From contig VZTJ01002442.1 of NCBI GenBank assembly GCA_013397795.1, positions 140,338 through 204,337 of the forward strand: DNA of 64,000 bases. The letters are read 5' to 3'. This DNA comes from Orthonyx spaldingii (lineage: Eukaryota; Chordata; Aves; Passeriformes; Orthonychidae). How positions within the stretch are numbered: position 1 is the first letter of the stretch; every line of letters begins with the position of its first letter. The position numbers and the translations under genes were made by a program. Positions 11,974 to 25,900 of this stretch are shown here, piece after piece. Below the pieces are notes generated by a model. It saw only the letters and a program-made list of their open reading frames with translations, made no database searches and was not told where the DNA came from.

Positions 11974-12113
11974 GAAGGGAAGGGAAGGAAAGGGAAGGGA
12001 AGGGAAGGGAAGGGAGAAAGAAAAGAAAGAAAAGAAAGAAAATAGAGAAAGCAAAAGAAAGAGTGAAAAATAAAGAAAGAAAGGAAGGAAGAATGGAAGA
12101 AAGAGGGAAAAAA
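11974..12113 (+). repeat. Polypurine microsatellite (GGGAA / GAAA)
   Basis: An unbroken purine run of 69 bases spans 11974-12042. It begins as GGGAA-type units and shifts to GAAA-type units. Purine-rich sequence then continues to 12113 with pyrimidines only at 12043, 12052, 12064, 12071 and 12094. The minus-strand frame across it is low-complexity Ser/Phe/Pro and is not a gene. Such mirror-like tracts can form triplex DNA. Confidence 0.9.
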
Positions 12114-15100
12114 CTCCATTAATACCACATTCTCACAGAGATGTTCCTGTCTCTTTAGCACTGCAATTTTTTGTTTGCCCACAGTTTGCCTCAATGATCT
12201 GTCTGGAGCAGGTCTTTGCCATGACCACTTTTTCTCACTTTTTTTTCTATAAATGAGTGTCTATTCAACACAAACCCTTTCCATACAGAAGAAGGGGGAT
12301 TTAAAATGTGGCTGTGCAATCTTACTCCTTGCTTGCTGTGATTATGGAATTCAGTACTTCAGGACATTGCAAATTCCTGACACAGAGGAGTGATTCCCCA
12401 CACAGGAGAGTTGCAGTCCACATAAACCACAGAAGCATCTCCCACACTAGAGAAATGTCTTCCCTCAAGATGGAATTTGCAAAATATGAAAAAGTCAGAT
12501 AAATTTAAGATCTGTTTAAAATGTCCCGATGTACAAACTGTAAAGGTTCACCGGTCTATAACCAGAATCTCCAAAACATGTAATTAAATTTTTGGCTAGA
12601 TTTCTCTGCTTTTGTGCCATCTCTGATATAATAATCATAATATTTGGGGATATTTTATTATGAACAAATTTCCAGGCATCCTAAAGCAAAACCCACAAAC
12701 GATCTATGCCCACGCTGATTCTATCTGTAATAACCTTAAACTTTTTTATTAAATGCCACCTTTTTCTGGACATGCTGTTGTAGTGCGAGGACTTGGCACA
12801 AACAGGGATTAATAGTGATTTTTCTTGGAGAGAATGAGTGCCTCAGGCAACAGATAAGAGGGTATGAGAACCATATAAGTACTTAATAAAAAGGAATAAG
12901 CTTCATTTCAACTGTGGCAATGAGAAATATAATTCCTCTTCTTATTATCATTTTTATGGGGTTCTAAATTGTGAATGGCACTTTCTGGATAAGTGACATG
13001 ACATGTTCCTGTAATATTAAACTTGATTTAACTTAGTAAAGACTATAAACTAAAGAAATTTGTATGGCTACAGTGGTGAGGAGGTGATGCCGTATATTCA
13101 TTAACATATAGATCCTGTTGACTCCCCATTCACTCTTACATATAATTTATCAAATAAAATATGGCAAAATATGAGTGTGAACTGATGCCCATGAAAATCT
13201 TCATTGTTGGAAAGTGGTAAGAAGGAAGTGTCTGAGCTGGGCTCTAGGCTGTAGCTCATGTTATGAGTGTGCATTATGATGCGTTATAGACAGACCAGGA
13301 GCTCATGGGATAGGGCTTCTTTTCACCTCTAGACTTGGAGTGCTAAATACTGGGAACTCCACAGACACTGACCATTAGCTAACAGGATATGTCCTTGTAT
13401 GCGAGGGATACAAGGGATGACTGTATCAGCAGGAAAAAGCTGCAATAACTAGGGAAGTTCGTGAGGCAATTTGTGGGGCAGCAACTGAAGGATGACAGTG
13501 GGAAGCAGATTTCCCCAATAGTAGTACAGAGAGAGCTAAAGGTTCCTGCTTTACATTTTTTTTTTTCACATTTGTGTTGGAGAACCAAATGAGTGCTTTA
13601 GAAGAAACTCAGACATGGCCATGAACCTCTCTAAGACTGGGAAACCTAGCAAGCTGCTGCTGACTTACATTAAAGTATGAAGGCAAGTACTTTTTTATCT
13701 GTGAGAGCCTAGTTTTATACAGGTATTTTTCAAACAATAAAATGAGTTTTCTTCCAACATTAAAAATGCTCACAGCAGTCAGGATGAAGAGTGTAGGGGA
13801 AGGTCCTTTTGATATATGGCAGGGCTACAACCCTAAACATTTATCTATTTAACAACACTTCACAGTTGCCAGATTTATGCACACATTGTATTTAGCCCAG
13901 TAGTAAAATTTATAATGCTCCTTTTGGACGGCATAATTCTTCTCCTCTGCTAGGAGAAAACTACATCCAGGGGAAAAGGCAAATTTCCTTTAAAGACTAG
14001 TCAGTTGTTCTGTGAAATGTTTCATGTATATTTAAGGGCATCATTAATTGTGATAATAATATTTGTCTGTTACTAAACCTGCATAGAGGCTTTGTCTGCA
14101 GTGGATATTTTGTGTAGGGATATTTGGGGCTTTGTTTGGAAAAAGTATTTATGTGATTCATGTAAGATAGGCATCTAGTGAGGTTACAAAAGCAATGAAT
14201 GTTTTTAAACAAGCATATATTATGTTGAAATGTGTTGTAAGAATGGGATTGTTGTGCTGGGGTACATGGGGCATACTCTGAAATGCTGAAACCTCAGATC
14301 TCAACTCCATACTTAGAAATGCTGACAAATGAAGGGCTACTGGTCTTGGTGGTCTTTGTTCCTTGTCAGCTTTTCAAGAGGGATGCAAGGAGGTGGTGGC
14401 CAAGCTGTCAGGAAGTAGCTCTCTGATGTCTGGAGCTTCACTAGATCAGTGTGTTTCTTCTTGGTGTTTCATTTTCAGTGAGCCTTTGCATCTGATGAAA
14501 ACCAAGCTTCTAAATGGCACAGACAGGTGTGCTTTAGTAGGATGGTTCAAGGAAATATTGCACTCAGAGGCACAGTAAATGATAACCTCTTCCCTTTCAC
14601 TGTAAAGGAGAACAAATTGGCTTCAGACAGTCCCTGGCCTAAGTCAATATGCTAAATGGTGTCTCAGAACTTTGCACAGCAAATGATACAAAAATGGGTA
14701 CAGAAAATTTCCCACTCTAGGAGCAAAATTTCTAAGGTCCAGGTTTGTGAAAGTGGTTAGGCAGTGAGGCAAAGGCAAATGAATACGTAGAGAGGTTTTA
14801 AAGAGCTTCTAGTTGTGTGATTTTCATTTTCTAAGGAATTAGAGAACATTATGGGCACTTACAGAAATTGCAACAGATGCCTTAAGAGGCCTTTTTAATT
14901 CTAGTCCTACAAGGTTAGAGATATTTCATTCCATTCTGTTTTGTCCACTTGAAGTTATTCTACTGTTACATGGAATAAAATGATCCTTCTCGAGCTGACT
15001 GTGCTGCTCCATCAGGAGATGCAGGAGTGCCATTGTCTTTCTTAGAGTTATGCTTCACACAAATTACATCTGAGGCTTAAATGTCCATCCAGGCACTACT

Positions 15101-16348
15101 CAACACACAAATTTCTGTACAGCCATATCTAACCTTGCTGAATTCATCATTTTCATAACTGATTTAATAAAAAAGACAAAACAAATCATCATACAAACAA
15201 ATCAAAACAAGTAAACAAAAAGCACAGCAAAAAGCCCTCAAGCTTTTAAGATTCTGTAAGGTAAAAGTGCTTGGGCGGTTTTTCCCAGCAATAATGGATC
15301 TCAAATGAAAACTCAATAATGGTTTTACTTTGATCTTGTGTTTTGTCTGAGGCATTCTGAACCAACCCCACAAAGTGACTGAGACAAATGGAATTCCTCC
15401 AAACAGTCATCTTAGCCTCCTAATTCCAGTACTAAGCTACTAAACGTGAAATGGTACAGAGTTGAATAATTGCAGCCAGACATTATGAGCAATAATTATC
15501 TGTAGTCTGTTACAATACTTCTGCTGTAATTTTATACCTCTTTGTAGACACTCTGTCTACTTTACTTTCCACATACCAGCAGTTTTCTGTGGTAGTAAAC
15601 TGCTCTAAAGCCTTTTTTTTTCTCTCATGTTTTGACATGATTAGATAGGTAAACTTGCATCATGGTTAGTCTACCCAGATAGCTGAGTGAACAGAAATGT
15701 TAACACTAGCATCACATTTGCTGCGATTAATCCAATCTTTCCTTGAGTATCAGTATTTGCCTGGGGCTTGCAGTTTTCTCTGGAAAGCCACGAAGATGTC
15801 TGCCCTGTGCTAAGTATGTGTATCAAGTCTTGTTGATTATTATTCAGTGTGACAGTGGGATGACTGATAAAATAAATGAGGAGAATAAATAGCAGAATTA
15901 GTTTTTAATTTCTTTTTCCCTTGGTTGCTTTTACTGTGTGTTTGAAGAGGCATGAAATTACGGTAGCTCTCCTGTATAAAAAATTGCCAGAAATTTGTGT
16001 GGATTCACTTGCAGAAGGGCGATCTCACAAGACCTATTACAAAGAGAGAAGGAAGGAAGACAGGCAATTCAGAAGCAAAAGAAAAAAACTGCTTTTTTTC
16101 TTGAGTATTTTGTTTATAAGCATTCATGTCAAACACTCTTCTGGCAACATAATGCTAGTAATGTTTATATATGTAAGACTTTCATACTGATAAGTTCTGT
16201 TCATTAAATTCTGCGTTTTGCCTGAGTAAATCCTACAATATTCTCAGTCCTATAGGCATTGCAGGAACTGTGGGTCTATTTATTACTTCATATAATCAGA
16301 TACTGAGAGGTTTGCATTTATCTGCATTGATGTCTTCTCTCCAAAGAC
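12114..16348. other. Unique non-coding sequence, no gene seen
   Basis: The frames are short on both strands and none is recognisable. T-rich and A-rich runs are present, for example around 13556-13566. Nothing else is supported. Confidence 0.55.
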
Positions 16349-17171
16349 TTACTGTTTAACATCTTTGTTGATGGCATGGACAGTGGGATTGAATACATCC
16401 TTGGCAAGTTTGGTGATGACACCAAGCTATGTAGGGTGGTGGACACACTGGAGGGAAGGGATTGTTTCCAGAGTGATCTGTGAATCCTCACACCTAGCGT
16501 AGGACAGATTCTTTATGGGTTTCCAGAGAAAATCAATGACCCATGACAACATGACCCATCAATATGCACTCCCAGCCAAAAAAGCCAATCATGTCCTCTG
16601 CATTCAAAGCAGCATGGTCAGCAGTGTGAGGGATTCTGTCCGTCTGCTCTGCTCTGGTGAGACCCACCTGGAGTGCTGCACCCAGCTCTGGAGGCATCAG
16701 CACAGTTAAGATGTGGACTTGCTGGAGCAGGTCCAGAGGAGGCCACAAAGATGACCAGGATATTGGAGGATGTCTCCTATTGGAGACAGGCTGAGGGAGC
16801 TGGGGTTGGTCAACGTGGAGAACAGAAGGCTCTAGGGAGAATTTCTAACAGCCTTCTGGTACCTAAAGGGGGCTACAAGAAATTCAGAGAGGGACTTTTT
16901 ACAGGGGCGTGTAGTGATGGGACAAGGGGTAATGGCTTTAAACTGAAAGAGGGCAGGTTTAGTTTAGGTATTAGGAAGAAATTCTTTGCTGAGAGGGTGG
17001 TAGAGCACTGGAACATGTTGTATAGAAGCTGTGAATGTCCCATCCCTGGAAATGCTCAAGGTCCTGTTGGATAGGCCTTTGAGCAACCTAGTCTAGTAGA
17101 AGGCATCCCTGACCATGGCAGGAGGTTGGAAGCAGGTCGCTTCTGACCCAAATGTTCTATGATTCTGTGAT
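16349..17171 (+). mobile_element. CR1 LINE, 5'-truncated 3' end
   Basis: The fragment starts in the reverse transcriptase at a frame reading NIFVDGMDSGI and then KFGDDTKL, where the catalytic Asp-Asp pair is still present. It loses part of the following segment near 16460-16560. It resumes at the CR1 C-terminal region, with FREGLFTGACSDGTRGNGFK and IRKKFFAERVVEHWN readable at about 16879-17010. It ends in the CR1-type 3' terminus TTCTATGATTCTGTGAT. Frameshifts and stops make it inactive. There is no poly(A) tail and no clear target duplication, which is normal for CR1. Confidence 0.92.
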
Positions 17172-20100
17172 ACTGACTCACACAGGGCCAGATCATAAAA
17201 CTTTCAATACACATCTTACGCGACGCTCATTTAGCAAGTTCTGCTCATCAGACTGGTCTGTGAGCTGATGCACAGATGACCACATGGCCTATCTCTTCCA
17301 TAGGCCAGAGTGTGAATACATGTACCTGCTCATCCAATACTGGGCTCCTTTGAGTGTGCTGGTCTGACATTTGACTGTAGGAAGCCGGTACTTTGCAGCT
17401 CTTGTCCACATAAATCTGTGCTCATTTTATTTATTTTCTTATGTGAATGATTGATAAGCTTCTGAGTAATATATATTGTATTTTATTATTGTTATATCTG
17501 AAATTCAACACCTCCTTGCTGATTTTTACATCTGTGATTTTATGCCAGTTTCTTCTCCACAGGTTTCAGGAATACCATTTTTGTTTAATCTTATACTGAA
17601 AAGGTATCAGCAATTTTATTAGATATATCCTAGTTTATTTGAGAGAAAAGAAAAATCAATAACTTTACAGATATTTCTTGCCAAAATGCTCCATTGCTAT
17701 TTGGTGAGCTTGTTTAGATAATGGATTTTTACATTAACTTGCTCTTAGGAGTTATTGCAGTAATTTTTATAATACAACTTTTTCTTTCTTACTTTTTTTT
17801 TCTTTTTTAATGTACCAATAACAGTTTCTAAAAGCAGAACTAAGAGCACAATTTAATGTACATATGAAATGGCCAGCAGATGGCTGAAATTTGGTCAGTT
17901 TTGATCAAAACTACCCTGGCCTTAAAATCCATCTAACTATCTTATTCTGAAAGTCATGGGCCACACCAATGTTAATTTCTTGTACTGTTTATTAGTCAGA
18001 CTGTGCTTATTAGGCAATATGGATCCAACAGACCATACTTGTCTCCTTGTCCCTGTGGCAGCCAATCAAGTAATTCAGCTACAGAACAAACTTTCTCCAT
18101 CCGTTAGTCTTTTCTTGTGCTTGTATATAATACTCATGTTTACAGGTGAGACGTGTTCACACTAAGAAGAGTTCCTAAATGATGTGAATAAAAGTAAAAG
18201 AACAATTGTAATAAAATCTTGTTGTCTGGATTAGAAGCCTATTTGTAAACTTCATAACCTACCTAAATGTTCTTGATTTAATAAAACCTAATAATCTTAA
18301 ATTCAGCTTGACTGCATTGCTTAACAATAGCACGGTCCTTGAATTGTAAGCCAGATACAGCTTGTATTTCCTGTGCAGATGTTTGCAATGAAAAGAAAGA
18401 AAGGCTTTCAAACATTTATGTAGATACCAATTTATACCTGGAGATGAACTTTATCACAGTGAAAGGGTTGATTGTTTTAGAGTGATTTCTGTGTGAGCAG
18501 TCATGCAGTATCATTTTTATTGAACTGTACCCATCAACATTTGTGCACAGAAATCCATGAGTCTCTCAGCTGCCATCTTCTATCCCAGGTCTTTGAACTT
18601 TTAACACTAAAAACTTTGTTGACAGGCTGTAAATTCCTGAAATAACAGGAGGCTTTGCTGACACACCAGTATGCATGTGGTTGAGGGGATGGGGGTATCA
18701 GCATGCACCTGATTCCATGACGATATGGAAGAGAGATGTGGTTGAGGTGGGTATCCATACCTGGGAGCTCAGCAGGTTACATATAGACACTGAGAATCAT
18801 GAGTAGAGGAGTGTGGGGAAATGCAGTATTTTATGGTTTTGAGATTAATGCTATGATTTCTCCAGATTCTGATAAAAGACAGCAGCAGCACAAAAAGGAA
18901 AGCATGTGCCCCATATTTGACCCCACAACAGACCCTGCTGCAGTGAGTTGTGATGGAGGATGTGTGGTGACAGCAGTCATTGCTGATAAGTGTGTCACCT
19001 CCCATAGCACATATTGAGTGGGAGACTTGGGCTGACACGGCAGAGGAGCAGCTCTGTGACAGGAGCACTGACATCTTGGGATTGTGAGGATTTTCTAAAT
19101 ATTATCCTCAGTGCATAAGGCCTTGCAAAATGTAAATATTTCTGTTTGGTAGCCTTTGATGGTTAGGAGATGTGAGAAGTGAGACTTGCAGGAGGTGCAT
19201 ATGTGCTCAGTGTGAAACTGCAACTTCTGGAGGCAGTTATAAGGGAAGGTGAATCCTGTGTGACACAGGCTGAGCCATGGATTTACTATGCAGGCATTCC
19301 AATGTCTGTCTGTATGAATTTTCAAAAGATAGTATATTTGGACAGATTCCAGTAAGTTTGCTCATTTGTTGTAAAAATAGTAAAAGTTATCTTTTAAGAT
19401 CTAGGTTATGTGTTTTCTCTTGTTCTTTTCAATCTTAGAGTTCATACGTATGCACCATGTACATTTTAGAGGCACTTACATTTAGAGGTCTCATTTTTCT
19501 GACAGTGAAAAATGTATTTACAGTTAACAAGAAAAAATTGTTGATTTACGTCACTGACAAAGGAAAAGAAGCTTTTTTTTTCATAGTGATTTGCAAACAC
19601 CAGTTATTCCAGGGCAGTATGTAGACACTTGCTAAAGAAAACATTTTACCAGTAACTTGGCATTAGCTTCTCCTTAAAAGGTAATTATGTAAAATTGTGA
19701 TTTCTTAGCCTGAGAGGCCAGTCCTGAATTCCACAGTAGTTGAATGCATGTGTTTACTACTATTTTGTCACATGTTTGTTTAATTACATCAGTTAATGTT
19801 ACATTGCAAGACCACTCCAGGTTCATTTTATTTGGATTCTGCTATAGTTTATTTTTGCACGTTTCATTATCAATGAGCCTCCTAGTACTTTGTCATGTAT
19901 ATTGTATCATGTAGTGATTAATTTATGTTTATTTTTCCTGCCTGTTTCTGTGTATGTTCAGCATGTACACAAAAATTCCAACCTCTTACTGGAGCAATGA
20001 AGGAGATTATGTTGCAGATTGTGTTAACCATTATTCTGAATGTTATTATAAAGACATGTACAAAACTTCACCCCTAATTCTCTCTTTGGCTTCCAGTTGC

Positions 20101-20238
20101 ATTCCTCATGACCAGCAAGCTATTTTCTTTCCTCTATCTGTAGTCTCCCAGATTGTCTTTATTTGCTTTTCTTTTCCCTTGGACCACCACTCTTCATCTT
20201 TCTTCCTCTTCATCAGATTTTTCATCCAGATTTTCCAG
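17172..20238. other. Unique non-coding sequence, no gene seen
   Basis: The sequence is AT-rich. Overlapping short frames on both strands at 18.5-19.3 kb look like chance. Position 20153 begins a pyrimidine-rich stretch leading to the candidate exon below. Confidence 0.55.
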
Positions 20239-20455
20239 TAAAGACACTGGGATCCAGCAGACAGAGCTGGTTGGAGATCAAAGGCCCATACTGGCTTATA
20301 GGAAACTCCCTTTTGAGGACAATTATGGCTTTCCTCTCCTGAATATAGCTTTAAGTGTGCTAGTCATCCAGTACAAAATAAGGCTTGTGACGGGAGATAG
20401 AACATGCTTGGGGAGGATGGTGTCCTTCACTGCTAATTATTTTAGTTCCTCAGAG
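20239..20455 (+). other. Candidate exon with an open frame (217 bp)
   Basis: A pyrimidine-rich stretch of about 80 bp ends in the acceptor tttttcatccagattttccag at 20238. A consensus donor, TCAGAG/GTGAGT, follows 20455. One forward frame is open across the whole interval (72 codons, beginning KDTGIQQTEL and ending FTANYFSSSE), and it is part of a longer 127-codon frame at 20153-20536. The protein is not recognised: it shows no domain motif, only a short hydrophobic patch (LLNIALSVLVI). It could be a cassette exon, a lncRNA exon or a decoy. Confidence 0.25.
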
Positions 20456-21290
20456 GTGAGTTTGTGTGAATTCACATTCATTAGCAGTTCTGAACTTCTG
20501 CCTCCATGGGAACATCAAAAGCCATGTTGTGGATAGAAATTTTACCTCTTGATGAGTTCCTATCTCAATCAGAGCTGATGTTTCACAGGGAAAGCAGATG
20601 CAGACTGTCATCTGTCATGGCAATTTAGTACTGTCCATGCCAGCAGTGGTCCAAGCAGTTGTTTGCAGCTTGGCTGTCACAGGGTCTCCTGGGCTAGCCT
20701 GCTTTCCAGAACAAGTAGAAACTATCTCAGCAGGGGCTTATCTGAGCTGTCACAGACATCAGAAGTATGGCATTTTTATGCAGGAGTATTGGTGCTGTTC
20801 AGTGTAGAAAGTGGCATTTTGGCACACACTTGCATAGACACTCCATCTCCAGCTCAAGTGCCTATTAAATGATTTTGAATTCACAGGGTTGCATAGAATC
20901 AGAACCAGTCCCTGGCAGACTGCTTTCAGCATGGTGACAGATGGAAAAAAAATTAGAAAATATGCAGTAATATTTCTCAACTTGCAAAAAGCAAAAATTT
21001 CCCATTTTCTACAGAGAATCCTAAACCCATCACACAACTGAGTCCACACAGTATTTGCTTTGTCTGGCAGTTCAGGACAGCCATAGACCCAAAGACCACA
21101 TCTTCAAGGGGTAATGCTGAGGAAACACAGCCATGTTTGCCACTGGCCTGAGGCATGGCACTGAATAATACCCACCAACACTCTCCTCCAGACGCCTTGG
21201 TTTTATGTGCTAACCTTGGGAGATGACCGAGTCTGTCAATAGCTCTTCTGCAGTTGCCGTGTACAAGGTTACAGTAAATTGGATTATAAG

Positions 21291-21329
21291 TTCTTTCTGA
21301 AACCAGAGTTTTCATTTCATTTTAAACTT
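21291..21329 (+). repeat. Copy 1 of a short local duplication
   Basis: TTCTTTCTGAAAC followed, after a variable middle, by TCATTTTAAACTT recurs at 22896-22935 in the same orientation with only a few differences and a 1-2 bp indel. The source family is unknown. Confidence 0.55.
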
Positions 21330-21599
21330 TCTCCAATATCTAGTGCACTTCCTCTTCTTTCCAAAAAAATGAACAATAGATCCTCATATAACATCTAAAG
21401 TTTTCGAAATGAGGGATAACAGCACATCTGTTAGAAAAGATCTCTAAACCATACTAAAGCTTGTCCTTATTTTAATAGCCAATGTTCTCAAATAATTTTC
21501 CCTGACTGGACATTTAATAGGAAAGATTTATTTTGTTTTATTTATGTAAGGTTCTGACCTGTGCCACATTAAAGATTGTGTGCTACACTGTGTAGCCAG

Positions 21600-21768
21600 A
21601 GAATTGCCTGCAACAAGGAATTATGGGCAGAGATGGAGAATAAGTTCTATTCTTTAGAGGACCAAGTACACATTGTAATGGTTGCTGAGGGACATGGTAT
21701 AGCTCACAGCTTGGAAAAACAATTGCATTATCAGGAAGCAAAGGAGCCACAAACCATGTTAGAGAAAG
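21600..21768 (+). other. Candidate exon with an open frame (169 bp)
   Basis: A consensus donor, GAGAAAG/GTAAGA, follows 21768. The acceptor (tgtgtagccag, ending 21599) has a poor pyrimidine tract, so this side is weak. The frame is open across the interval, with a helical, Glu- and Gln-rich composition (ELWAEMENKFYSLEDQVHIV near the start). No family was recognised. It could also be a first exon or chance. Confidence 0.15.
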
Positions 21769-22401
21769 GTAAGAATTCTGATTAATTGTTTGGATTTGTG
21801 AAGAGAGCTGAATTTGCTGTTTTACTAATGTAGATAAAAGCTAGGAGCTAAAACAAAGAATTATAAGAGAAGACTATAAACTTTTTCTCTGTGTTAAATG
21901 TGGGATGATGCTGTAACACATGGAAGAGGCACGAGAAGGAAAGACAATCTGAAATGGAGAGTGCTTACAGGGCTATCAGCACAGAGATGAAAATTAAAAC
22001 TAGATGAGCGTAAGGTTACTCAGGGACTGGTCTTAGACAATCTCAGTGAATTTACCACAAATTCTTATTGGGATCTGCTTCTTTCTTTCCTGATTCATGT
22101 AAAAATTTCTTCAAACTGCAGGTTAACCCTTCTCACAGTGAGGGAATAAAAAGCTGGCCTGAAGGGATTCAGATCATGCATCCTCTTGGAGGAATCATCA
22201 ACATTAATGCTTTCAGATGTAATATTTTCTGTGAGATTTGCATACATGCATAGATGACCATGAATACCATATGTTTTTCTTAAATACAAGTGAATTTTGT
22301 GATATTTAAGTGTAGCACAGGATGGCTGTTTCCTTGATGCTTGCCATGGAATAAAGAGAATGAAAAACGTTATTTTTTTAATAACTCATATATCCATTTT
22401 A

Positions 22402-22460
22402 ATGAAAATATTCTGTTTTAATATGATGGGTGCCTAGGAATGATATGAAAATATTCTGTT
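22402..22460 (+). repeat. Spaced 16-bp direct repeat
   Basis: ATGAAAATATTCTGTT occurs at 22402-22417 and 22445-22460, a 43-bp offset. No flanking structure suggests a mobile element. Confidence 0.7.
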
Positions 22461-22895
22461 GAGCTGAACTGAACAGCATTAGTGCTTCAGAGTACTTGTC
22501 TTGGCAGCTGTGACCAAACCTAAAGTCAGCAGTGCTCCAGCTGAGTGTTTTAACTGGAAGACCCTTTGAGAGGAAATACCCAGCTGACTGAAAAGAGATC
22601 CTAGATTTAAAAAGGAATGTTAATTTCTTTAAAAACAAGAGCAGGAAAATGTCCATGTGAGAAGATAGGAGTCATGCTTATGAAAAATCTAACCTTACCC
22701 TTGTGTATCCTTTTCATAGTTTGCATAATCCAGCTGCTTTCCCTTAGAAGACTTTGATTTCCACATTTTCCAATTGTCACATGTTGATTACAGTATTACA
22801 GTTATGAAAACCACCATGACTGGGGTTTTCTCCTTGACGATCAGGTTGGTATTTCCAAACTGTTTCATGCTGACAGGTCTTAGAATCTACTAGTC

Positions 22896-22935
22896 TTCTT
22901 TCTGAAACTAGTGTTTTCACCATCATTTTAAACTT
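22896..22935 (+). repeat. Copy 2 of a short local duplication
   Basis: It matches 21291-21329 over roughly 40 bp. Similarity fades within about 20 bp on either side. Confidence 0.55.
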
Positions 22936-25900
22936 GAAAACAGCCCAAGAGATTGGATATGCTCTGATCATGACCAATACATTTACCGGAAACAAAGACT
23001 TCTGTTTTTTTCTGTTCCAGTTGGCCTGATGTGTCTTGGTGGCCAGTTCATGAAATATAGCAAACCTTTAGGGGCACCTAAGGATTTGATTTTATCAGTC
23101 TACAGAAAGTTTTCACTTCTAAGGTGCTTCAGCAGTATAGTTGGAGCTTTCCGTCATTTCTTCCTGAATGTGCCTGAGTTTTGCCTGAGGTTTCTACATG
23201 CTTTTTAGGATATGTTCCATGATCTTCAGATATGCAGAAGATTTTAGAAGGAGCATCTGTACATATAAAAAAAAACTTACAAAAAAATCAATGTACGGTA
23301 TTACAATAATAATTTCTGTTTTCAATGTTCAACAGTCAACCATTTTCACAGGACAAAATCCTCAATAATGAAATCACTTCAGGCTTGATTTCAAAAACTA
23401 GCATTGCAGAACAGTTATGGATTTCAGTGCCTCAACCACCTAATCTTCTTATGACAAATAGCCAAGGAATAAATGATATTTGCTTACTTAACTGAGATAA
23501 GAACTGATCCCAGAACCCAAGTTAATAGAAAGATGAAGCCAAGACACAGTATTAAGAAGATGTGATGTTTCCTCATAACAACAATGGTGGTTTATCACCC
23601 AAAAGTCTTTGTGACTGGAAAAGTCCATTGGTTTATTCCATATAAAGACACAGGTACATTCCAGCTTTAAATATATATTATTTATAACTTCAACGCAACA
23701 CAATTTTTAAAATTTCTTGTGCTCTGTTAATGGATAATGTTGCTGTAAGAGACTTTCTGATGAGTTTGCAGAGACGCAGATATACCATGGAACTATTTAA
23801 GCCCTGCAATAAGGACTTATTTGGTGACCACAGGAAAAAAATTTAAAAAACTGAGGACATTGAACCAGATCTCTAATTTCTAAATCCAGTAGAATAATAC
23901 GTAAAGCACTTTAGTAAGTTTCAAAATTAAACCCATCATAAAAATTAAAGCAATAATTTTAATTCGTACCAAAACATTACAGTGGAATGTAAGCAGTTAT
24001 CCATTATCTGCTGGATGCTAAAGTGTATTCTGGCAGAAAATAATGCTTCTCTTATCAACTCTTCCTACTTAGTAACTGAACTTTAGCTCCTGTAGGAATA
24101 ATTAAGACCACTGATGAGAGTTATTCATGTTTTCAAAGTCCTGTGAATAACATGATGATGTGATTTCCTGACTAGATCTAACCTAGGAGCATTTATTCAT
24201 TCATGCACTGAAGAATAGCTGATAGTGATTAAATGCAACTTTATAAATTTGCTTTCATTTCCTACTTCTCATTCTCTGTGTTATAGTAGTTAGTTAACCC
24301 TCTTGTAGACCTTTGGGTACCCAGGTTATAGGGGAGCCATTAATTCACACTGAATAGTGGGGGCAATGATAACAGAGGCAGTTTATCTGCCCCTGCTTTC
24401 CAGAGTTTTTAAGGAAACATATTTCTGTGCGCCCAGGCCAAGTGATTCTTTGTTGTAACTCCCTGAAGGGCTGTTCTCCAACCATAAAACACCAGGCAGA
24501 GAGCACAGACCCTTAATATTAAGTTGCATTGTACAAGGCAATAAGTTTGGTAATTGATACACTCCTAGAGATGAGCAACCACTTCTTTTAGTATTGCTAT
24601 GCATTAAGTGAGCCGTTAATTTTCCAATTTATTTAAAATTCATATGTTTTGTAGCAATCACATTTTAAATCACACCTTTGCATTAAAAACATAGTTTGGT
24701 AGCAGGTCCAAAGTTAATATTAAGAAGTTTTTTTGAATTCCTAGCGCTGTTAAATAATCCTTATATTTTTGCTGTAGTTTTCTTCACAGGCCCCTTTTCT
24801 CCGGAATCCCTCCAGGCTGAAACACCCCAAACCTATAAGCAATTTTGCACAGCAAGGGCTGGATTGGCCTAGTGGAACCAGCCTGAGAGTATTTGAGTTT
24901 GTATATATGTCTGTGCCAGCACATGTCTGTGTGGGTATATTATTTATCTTGACACTTTTGTTTCAACAATCCTTCAATAAAAAACCAGTCTTGTGTTTGT
25001 ACATGAGTATATCTCTCCCATCATACATGTGTTACAAACTTTATTAATAACTTCTAGAGCCACTTGAACTCTCCACCTCATGGATGTGAGATGATGGCTC
25101 TGCAACAAGGCAGCTATGAGAACAAATATTTTTGACAGAACTTAGCAAATAATTGCTGTATTTGACATGTTTATTCATTTCTAAAGTTACAAAAATTCAT
25201 TCATCTCTTAATCCTTTAAGTAAAAGCAGAAAATAGATACCTGTCATAACAAGTTCGACAAATAAAATTATTGGAAATGTCTCTAGCCAAATATGAGCTA
25301 TTTTTGCTCCTTATTTGGATTATTTCACTTTAATAGCAGAAAATATTTTTGAAACTCTGGAAAAGCTTGGAGCAGATCGCCTACAGATCTTCCTTAGAGC
25401 TGTCTGGCTTATCTCTGCGGTGGTACTCACTGATCTTTGTGGTTGCTTCTTTTAACCCACATCACAGGGGCTTCACCTGTGTTAAACTTTCAATGATTCT
25501 TTGTTGCCCAGAACCACACTGCACCCAAACCCTAAAAACCCCTACTTTTCTCGGCTGTTAAACAGTGTAGAGAATGAGATACAGGTCACCTGCTGCAAAC
25601 AGAGCAGGGATGAAGCATCCCAAGATGTTTTGCTCCACGCCTGGTAGTCTCAGAGATATTTTGACAAACAGGGGTGATTAAGTGGGTGTAAATTCCCTAC
25701 CACAGTCCCTGAGAGTGAGAAATGAAAGAAACCATCACCTCTGAGTGCCTGGAAAATACCTTTGCCATCAGAGCACAAAGAGCTTGCCACTCCCTGGGGC
25801 AGAACATGTGCACTATCCACTTTCTGACTTCTGTGAGGCTGAAACTCAGACCTGGTTTTACCATCTCAGTTAAGACAAGGTTAAGTTAACTCAGACTTAT

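Noticed and set aside
11922..12194. 90-codon minus-strand frame
   Set aside because: It is a Ser/Phe/Leu/Pro low-complexity translation of the polypurine tract.
16673..17074. 133-codon plus-strand frame as a gene
   Set aside because: Its second half is the CR1 C-terminal region in frame and its first half is CR1 in a shifted frame. It is part of a dead LINE.
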